In this document: positions 11,401 through 20,400 of the stretch, piece after piece
Layout of the letters: every line of letters starts with the position of its first letter
Numbering within the stretch: position 1 is the stretch's first letter
Source: Breviolum minutum Mf 1.05b.01
Lineage: Eukaryota; Sar; Dinophyceae; Suessiales; Symbiodiniaceae
NCBI GenBank assembly: GCA_000507305.1
Contig: DF240020.1
Location: forward strand, 58,735 to 122,734
Length of the DNA: 64,000 nucleotides
Direction of reading: 5' to 3'
The notes under the pieces: model-generated
Seen by the model: only the letters and a program-made list of their open reading frames with translations
Told to the model about the DNA's origin: nothing
Databases searched by the model: none
Made by a program: the position numbers and the translations under genes

Positions 11401-14400
11401 ATGTTGAGGATTGCAAACCACTAGCCTTTACAACCAAACCAACCATATTTGATTCAAAAAGGAATGAACAAGATCTTTGCCTTCTGCTTGCATGCCACTG
11501 GCCAATAGGGACTTCAGAAATTCACAGGGTTATATATGTGTCTGGAAATTAGGTGGCCCCCTTTTAAACTTGGGAACAAGAACTTCAGCAAGAAGTCCCA
11601 CCGGTTGATGCTGCTGCGGCCTTTGTTTTTTTGGTACAACCCAATTCTGTAGTTAAAATTCCCATCTGGCAACTTTCAGCCAAACATCCAGCACACACGC
11701 ACACACACCTAGGCTAAACACAGCTGAGTTCATAGAACTGCTGAGCTGTCAGCCACCTGGTTTCCATAACACCAAGTGACCACTGATGCATGTGTGAGAA
11801 TCGCAGCAAATGCCCTTCCTGTCCTCTGAATCTGCTGCACACCCCTGAGCTGATGTTGAACCGCAGAACTGTCACCACCATATTCTTCATTGCCCCAAGT
11901 GACCACTGATCCATCTGCCAGAATCGCAGCAAATGCCCCTACTGTCGCCTGAATCTGCTGCACACCCCTGAGCTGATCTTGAACTGCAGAACTGTCACCC
12001 CCATCCTCCTCATGACCCCAGGTGACCACTGATCCATCTGCCAGAATCGCAGCAAATGCCCCTACTGTCGCCTGAATCTGCTGCACACCCCTGAGCTGAT
12101 CTTGAACTGCAGAACTGTCACCCCCATCCTCCTCATGACCCCAGGTGACCACTGANNNNNNNNNNNNNNNNNNNNNNNNNNNNNNNNNNNNNNNNNNNNN
12201 NNNNNNNNNNNNNNNNNNNNNNNNNNNNNNNNNNNNNNNNNNNNNNNNNNNNNNNNNNNNNNNNNNNNNNNNNNNNNNNNNNNNNNNNNNNNNNNNNNNN
12301 NNCTGAATCTGCTGCACACCCCTGAGCTGATGTTGAACCGCAGAACTGTCACCACCATATTCTTCATTGCCCCAAGTGACCACTGATCCATCTGCCAGAA
12401 TCGCAGCAAATGCCCCTACTGTCGCCTGAATCTGCTGCACACCCCTGAGCTGATCTTGAACTGCAGAACTGTCACCGCCATAATTTGCATGACCCCAGGT
12501 GACAACTGATCCATCTTCCAAAATTGCAGCAAACGCGTAATCTGTCGCCTGCATCTGCTGCACACCCCTGAGCTGATCTTGAACTGCGGAACTGTCGCCG
12601 CCACTTGCTGCATTGCCCCAAGTAACAATTGTGGTATCTCCATGCCACCACAAGGCATAAGCATATCTGGTTCTAGCGAGTTGTGGTTTAAGTACCACAG
12701 CTGTAAGGCACTCTCCGTCCTTTATCTGTGCTTCTTCTAAGGTTTGCTCAAAATTGACTAAGACTCGCTTCTCGCCAGTGATAAGTCTGAGGTGTTTTTG
12801 CCCAAAAGCTCGTTGAGCCGCCCTCCTCAAATCTCGAACTGAGGAAGACGGCAAAAGTGACTGAAGTTCATAAGCGTGCCCATTCAGCAACGCTACCTGT
12901 ACATTTATGTGAAGCATCGCGCACGTCATCTCTTGACGACTTTTGAAAACAGCAGCAATGACTCTCTATTTCCGACTTTGAGCGCAAGCCAAAGCAAAAA
13001 TACATGATCAGGAGACCACGCAAGAGAGAGAGAGAGAGAGAGAGAAGGCCGGCTTAAGCCCAACTAAAGGCCTCAAATTAGAAGAGAACCATGTTCATAC
13101 GATCATTTTTACCTTGCATGTTGAATTTGCTAGGCTACAGTACCCCTTAATCACCTCATTGTATGAGCCTTGCTGTGATACCATCAATCTATCAGGCGAA
13201 ACTCTACAAACTAAGTTCTTTTGCCGGCATTCTTCTCGAGATCCGGGACGTCGTTATGTGTGCACGGATCGTATGGCAAAACCAATTAGGTGTGACCATG
13301 ACTTTTGGCACTCGTTAGGCACTGACAAGCCTGCTCTTGATATATATTTGTTGGAGGTACCATCCTGAGGTTGAACTCCTGTCTCAAGCAGTTATTGAGG
13401 TGAAAGAACCGTTTTTTCATGGAAAGACTAAACCCTGTAGTAATGTAAAAAAAGGAGAAAAATCCATCATTGTGTAATACGTGTGTGTCCTGTTGGAGCC
13501 CAGTCAGGGTATACATGTTCCATGGATCCAAACTCGACGCCTGATGTTGTTTTCCTATGTTAGGACGGGTCAAAAAAAACATATCCTTTGAACTAAACAG
13601 AATCAGTGAAGTTGTCGGTATGTTGGTATGTGGTTGGGATGGGGTTGATCCGTTCATTTTTCTGAAGTTAGGAACATGTTTGGCAGATGGCCTTCTTTAG
13701 AAATTGTACCCAGCATAGACCCCAGATAGCAAAAACCAGTTTTTGTGTTATCAATGTAGAGAACAGTGTAACGTCTGCAAGAAGCTCAGGACAAAATTCA
13801 TTGTTGTTTTCTGGGTGTCTGGGTGAAATTGGCGGCCCTGAATATAGAAGGAAGATATGAAACAGAGATTGGCACTCTGCAATGGCACCCAGCAATGCCA
13901 CTCCCCCAAAGTTGGTCGTCACCCTCCCCCAACCATAGCATACTACAATGGCACCCTACGATGGCACCCAGCAATGGCACCACGTCAATGGCACCACGTC
14001 CATTGGTCGTCACCACCCTCCCCTGCAACCAAAATTGCAATGGCACCCTGCAATGGCACCACGTCCACTCCCCCAAAGTTCCCTCCATAACACGCTACAA
14101 TGGCACCCTGCAATGGCACCATGTCCACTCCCCCCAAAGTCGGTCGCCATAGCACACTACAATGGCACCCTGCAATGGCACCACGTCCACTGCACACCCT
14201 GCAATGGCACCCTGGTGCCACGTCCAATCCGCCAAAGTGGTTCGTCGCCCTCCCCCACTATTGGAAGTAAGAACCCGTATAGCTATTGCTATCTGCGGAA
14301 ATATTTTCTCTGCACGACGTATACTCTCCAAAAAGTTCAAACACCCAAAGTGGAGGTACTCACCTACGTAAGTTGCATGTCACACTGAGGGGATCCCAAC

Positions 14401-17400
14401 CAAAGCAAAACAACTTTATAAGGTACAGCACCTCCATTTGATCAGTACCTCATCTTTTTTTATTGCCACTATGACGATGGACAGCTTGGCTTGGTCAGTG
14501 TCCCTTAATCAAAATCACGACCTGCATCACTTTATATTTGTTGGCTGGCTTTTTGAGCTTTCATGACTCTGTTGCTAGCTTTGTGATTCCTTGTTGAAAT
14601 TTTGATAAGGTTCCTTTACGGTAACTCTTCCCATAACACGTCAAACTTCAGGTTTACACGTCCGCAGAATTTTTGTAAAACTTGATAAAGCGCCTCAGCC
14701 GGCCTCAGTTTTGAGGCTAGTGACTTCCAACATGAAAAACAGCTAGGAAACTTCAAGAAACGTTGAGAAGAAAAGAGGTGGTTGAAAAACCAGGATCTGA
14801 TTACGTGGTTGTTGAGTTCCCAACCCATCTGAAAAATATGCTCGTCAAATTGGACATCTTCCTCAAAATGGGGGGTGAAAATGAAAAAATCCATTGAAAC
14901 CCTAGCTTTGCAGGTTTTCCCAAGTGCTCCGCCTTCAAGTTTGAAGAGAGCATTGCCAACTTTCATGGACAAGAAGATCAGAAAATCTCCTGCAGCGTTC
15001 CGTTCAGGACTGCGGCCTTTTACAGAGAAATCTGTCGTGAAAGTCTCCGTTGACAAGAAAGAAAAGGAGACAAAAACATTCAACCAGGCATATCTTGACC
15101 CTTTGGCCATGGTTCTTTTATCTTAAAGCGACTCCCCCGGGGAATGAACGAATGTCACCTGAAAAAGGACCATTCAAAAAGCAAAATAGTCTTCCAACCA
15201 TCATTCTTCAGGGGGTATGTTAGTTTTCAGGGGAGTATTACCTTTCAGCTTTGAATGACGTGGTGAAACTCATCACTGACTCATCACCGATTATGGCAAG
15301 AAAAGCGTTGAATATGCCTAGAATACCCTTACAGAAAAGCATTGTTGATAACCAATCTGTTTGACTTGTTTCATTGTGGTTCTTGTTTCAACCCTCCCAA
15401 ATTCCTGAAGTCTCAAACCATTTGGGAAGTACAAGAAAAAAACTACGTTGCTAATCTTGACCACTTTCAATACCTTTTGTCACTTTTCATCCCGCAAAAA
15501 TTCACCAATTTCGCAATACTTTCCACTAATTTCACCGAAGCGAAATTTCCTCGAATGAGAGAAGAATTTCCGATTTCTGCTCTACCTTAAGCACTCTATG
15601 TAAACCATGACTTGGAATTACCTCACTGCATGTGTACCACAGAAGCGGTTGACAAGTGGTACCACTGAGAACTTGTTCCATCCAACACCAGGACTTGCTG
15701 AGATTTGAATGCCTTATTGCCTTGGTGATGCGCATATCAAAATCATACCTCAAGTAACTATTCCAAGTGTTTGAGAATAAACATGCTGATGATACTCAGA
15801 TCCAATGTGGCAACATAAACATAGTATTTGGTATTGCTTCAAACACAAATTAGTATCTACATCAACGAATAATATGTATACATAATAGCTATATAATCTA
15901 TCATTGTATATATATTCTATCTGTTACTTCCAGGCCTTGGTTCAACCCCAACAAACACGCCATTTTGAAACGCCAAGTATCTCCAGCCAAACTCCGACAA
16001 GTAGTGTGAGCTGGAGGGCGTTGGACCAGGACCACCCCTTCGTTGGACCTCCCATCGCCGCAGTTCCATGGCCACACGCTTGGGCGACACGCAGCCAGCT
16101 GCTACCCAGGGAGATAACTTGGAGCTAAACCTGCAGGTGATGAAAGTGGTAGTTACTTGGTGTGATCTGGAGGGGAAAAAAAGCATTTGGATTCCGGGTT
16201 TGGTGGTGGAACATTCACTTTTTAAAGAACCCCAGCTTGGTTGGTAATTATGGTGGTGTCATTTTGAATGATGTTATTTAACTAAAAACCCTCTCAACTG
16301 CCAGGATGGAATAACCCCTCAACTCTTTTGGTTTTTGTTTTTGGAAGTTGAGGGATTTTTAGAATCTCCAAAATTGGCAAACCATACTTTCCCCGCACAT
16401 GCCTCAGGCCCATCAAACGGTTGCGGGTCTCTTTGTACCTCGCCAAATCCTTGGCGGGATTCGTAAGGAAACAACCGAAGGTTGGCCAAAGAAGAAGGAC
16501 GATTGACTCGTGGAAAACAATTGACTCCTCAAAATTCCTCAAATGACTTTAAGGGAGGGTGGATAAAAGCAAATGATTTATAGATGAAAATGCTCAAAAA
16601 ACAATTCTGACTTATAACTTATGAGATGCTATATACCTTAGGTCTTCTTCGGAGGCACTGAAAAGGTGAGAAATTGTATGATCTAGAACAGGAAGTTCGG
16701 CTCGTATGGAGCTTCGTAGATAAGCCTTGTAAAGAACTCACCTTTTGGTGGCTATGCCTTTTTACTGATGTTGTACCCCAATTTGCGGCAATTTTTGGCA
16801 TGATCAAAGAATCAAAGTTTTTTTTAGGTGGTTCTACAGTTCCACATGGTGAGCTTCCACAGAATCACCAAGGGATTCGAAGTGAACTTCATTAAGTGGA
16901 TGTCGTCCACCAACATGGGCAGCTGTAAAACAAAAAACCTGCCCGTCCCTCCAGGTTAAATCCTGCGTGAAGGAGGGCTTCCATGGGGCTACTAAGATCC
17001 TTAGATCTATGGGCATAACTGTAGTGTACCACTTGAAAAAATGATGGCACAACTCCCATGTAGCCTTGTCGTGCTTCTATACGTGACAATTTGTGAATGG
17101 CGACTATCATCCTGTTGTTTCATCCTTTATCGAGAACCAATGGTATCCAACACTCACTCCTCACTTCGAGGGTACCCCGGCAATGCCAACCCCCCCCAAG
17201 AAATAAGAGCTTCTATAAGGGATTATTCACCAACATAATCCCTTAACAACTCGACAACACCTTTTTATGGCCATATTTCCTGAAGGGGTGGCATGGGTTG
17301 GTGGGCCCCTTAAATTCCCATGATCGGGATGTTCATCCCAAGTTTCCATGGCCATGAAGTCCTCCAAGCGTCGCAACGCTTGGTCCTCCCCTCCTGGGAT

Positions 17401-20400
17401 CGAAAAAAACACCACCAAAGGTTCGATGCCCAAGTTTGAAGGGGATACCCTACAATGGTGTTGTGCCACTAAAAACGGTACCAACCAAGCTATTTGAATC
17501 ACACTTCACCATTTTTTCTGGTCCAAAATTTGTCCAAAACGATGTCCATTTCATCATCTTAAGGAGGTGGTTTTACATCTCAAGGATCTTGAGGTGAGCA
17601 ATCATATCTGTTCAGATTTGAAGGAAGTCACGGTGAAAGGCCATGAAACACCGGGGGAATTTCTTCATCCTTATTCATAGACATCCGAAAATGTGGAATA
17701 TATAAAACCCCCCATACTATTTGGGATTGTTTGTACATGATAACCATGCCCTATCACAATACCAATCACTGGATTTTTGATGAATTTTTCACAAACCTGC
17801 TGTCCGGCTCCTTGAAACACATCTTCCCACCAGGGATCCGTCTTCTTTTCATCCATGCCCAGCACCTCTTCGTGTTCACGGAATGTTGCCATTGGTGGCC
17901 AAAGCAGCGTCAAGTCCTCCGTCAAAAACCTGCGGTTGATCTTTTGATGGGAAAAGGGTTGATCAATTCATCCATAACGGAATCATAGAACTAAAGACTC
18001 CCACCTGCTCAACTGAGTTTGATCACGATTCACCAAGCTGAATTTCCCTGTGAAGATGGGGGGGATTCCGAATTCCCGTCATCAAAAACTGTTTCTTCAC
18101 TTCCCGTCATCTGATAGCAGGACGTCGTTTGCCCGTGCAACAAAAGGAATGTCAGCTTCCCGTCATCACCTTTGCCCAAAATAGGAAAAAACATCCCTGA
18201 ATTGCCAAAAACTCTACATATATAATACGAGTATCACTGACTTTTGAAACTCCAGGAAGGTTTTCTAAAAATGTATAAAATGAGAAATATTTCACCTCAA
18301 GTTGTGTAACTTGTGATGCGAAACCCCTTCCCAGGATGTCCCAGGATGTATCCCAACTTCTAAGTACCTGCTGGTGTCAATTTGGATGAAGGAAACCCCA
18401 AGTATGGTAGTTAAAACTATAAGTATTGTGTGAAACCACCACCTAGTATTTCCAATTCGAAGATACTAGCTCCTATCAAAAATGCGGATTTTTTCCCAGA
18501 AGTGTCATGTCAGTTTGTTGGTATCCTCCACTTTTGAGGGTTTCCCCCTGCCTTTCCAAGCTCTCCGGCAGCGCCGGCAGCCGCTGCGGCACGGGCAGCT
18601 CCGGCCGCACGGCCACCCCGCCCAGGGCGGCGCGGGCGGCTTGGACGTTGCAGCGCACGGCGCGGCCGAAGGGGGCGAAGACCATTGGGAAGTCCTGGAG
18701 ACCAACGGCAGCCAGGCAGGATCCAACCCCCCAAGTCATGGAGGTTTGCTTCAGATGTGTTTTTTCCCTAACTTTTCCAAGTGGCCTTTTGAAACATTTT
18801 TTCGGGTTCTATATGTTAATTTTCGGTGGTGTATAGCCCCAAAAGGAAAAAGTTGGAAGTTGGAACCCGTACGTTTTTCCAAGCATCTTCCATATTTGGC
18901 TGGAATATCCATCCCATTAGCCCATCCATGTGTCCGGCAAAGCCTTCTGAAAGTTTCGATAGGGCAGATCCTCAATGTGATACAACGTGAGGCCCCAAAT
19001 CCTGCGCGGCCCAAAAAACAATGTTTGGTCGGCGACAATTTGGTATAGGTTACAGTGCCAGAAATTTGATGAAAAGATACCAAAAGATATTGTTAAGTTT
19101 GGAACATGTATCTCCGGCTTCAAAGATAGAGTCATTTTGGGGTATCTCTCTCAAATTTCACGGGGGTACCCGGTACTCCACATTTGGGAGGATCAAAGGA
19201 TGTCAATCTAATTACTGGTTGTTTTTGACTTACCAGGATACACCCCCCTATGTTCGGACACTGATTCCCTGAGAGTCGTCTCATCACATGCACCAGGTTT
19301 CAATTGGAATCGAATTGAGTTGAACCAGATTGTAAGAATCCCATTGGACTGGAGTTCTCCTTAGACTCCAAATTCCCCATCTAAATGTTCCAGAAACTTA
19401 CAAATCACATGAGTCGATTGGGGAAAAGCTGCAGCATCATTGGTTGCAAAAAAGGTGGGAGGCTGGACATGGTGGACAAGATCATCTCAATCGTTGATGA
19501 TCTGATAGGGGTCAAAAACAGGCTTCAACAGAATGCTGTTTTTTTTTCCAATTTTCATGCAATCTCCCTTTTGTGGAATTGTGTTGGAATTGTTGGGTCT
19601 CTTAAAAAAAGTAAACAGCAAAAATTTGAGACCCAAAAGTTTTGGTACCTCAACCTCCCAGGGTGCCTCTCCAAAGGGACCAGCTCCGCCACCCGGGCTT
19701 CGCTTGAAGACTCCTCCGCGGTGACCCCTTGACAGACGAACACCGTGCTATCAGCACCTGAAGACGTAACGGATGGATGCTGGTTTCTCATGGAGGGTTG
19801 GGAGCCTCATAAACTAACATGACTGGCAATGGAAATCAACCTTTTCTTAATGTAAAAACCATATACGTCTAGAACATTGTTGATTTTACTCTTTGCTATG
19901 TTTGACTGGAGTGTATGTTTCTATCATGGGAAGAAGGATGCAAAAGTTGCGGGTGTTGCTTTTTTGGTTTTGTTCAATTCCGTTCGTGCAAGATGGGTCC
20001 CTCCAAGACCGAGTCCCTCTACAATATAGTCGTTTTCCACCCCCATCATTTCTCATTGGCGAGAAAGGATGCAAATACATGAGAAGAGACTGTGCCAGAA
20101 ACTGATCTTAGACAAAAAAAAAGTCAACCAAAATTGAAACTTGGCCTTCAAAATTCTCCTTCCGATCTTTTTGTTGCATCATTTTTTGGGGGGAGAATCT
20201 TCAAAGGCTTGGGGACGACTGGGGACCTTTCACCTGCCTTCAGCCAAGCGCGGCAGAAACGTTTCCGGCGACTCGGCTGCGACCAACAACTCGCCACCAA
20301 TACGCCGCAGGTTGGAGCGTAGCTGCTGCACACATTGCAGCAGAAAACGTGAACGTCTTTGATTCACCTGGTTTTCAGGTGCCAGGTGCAGACCAACTAG

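Noticed and set aside
12918-13010. Possible relic dinoflagellate spliced leader upstream of the RCC1-repeat start (tttggcttgcgctcaaag)
   Set aside because: Only a loose match to the conserved ...TTTTGGCTCAAG leader; not enough to call a retrocopied mRNA.
16834-17052. Minus-strand open frames with [13 protein letters not shown], reminiscent of a reverse-transcriptase YxDD box
   Set aside because: Only a four-residue resemblance, no flanking RT motifs, and it lies in a CRY-DASH intron.
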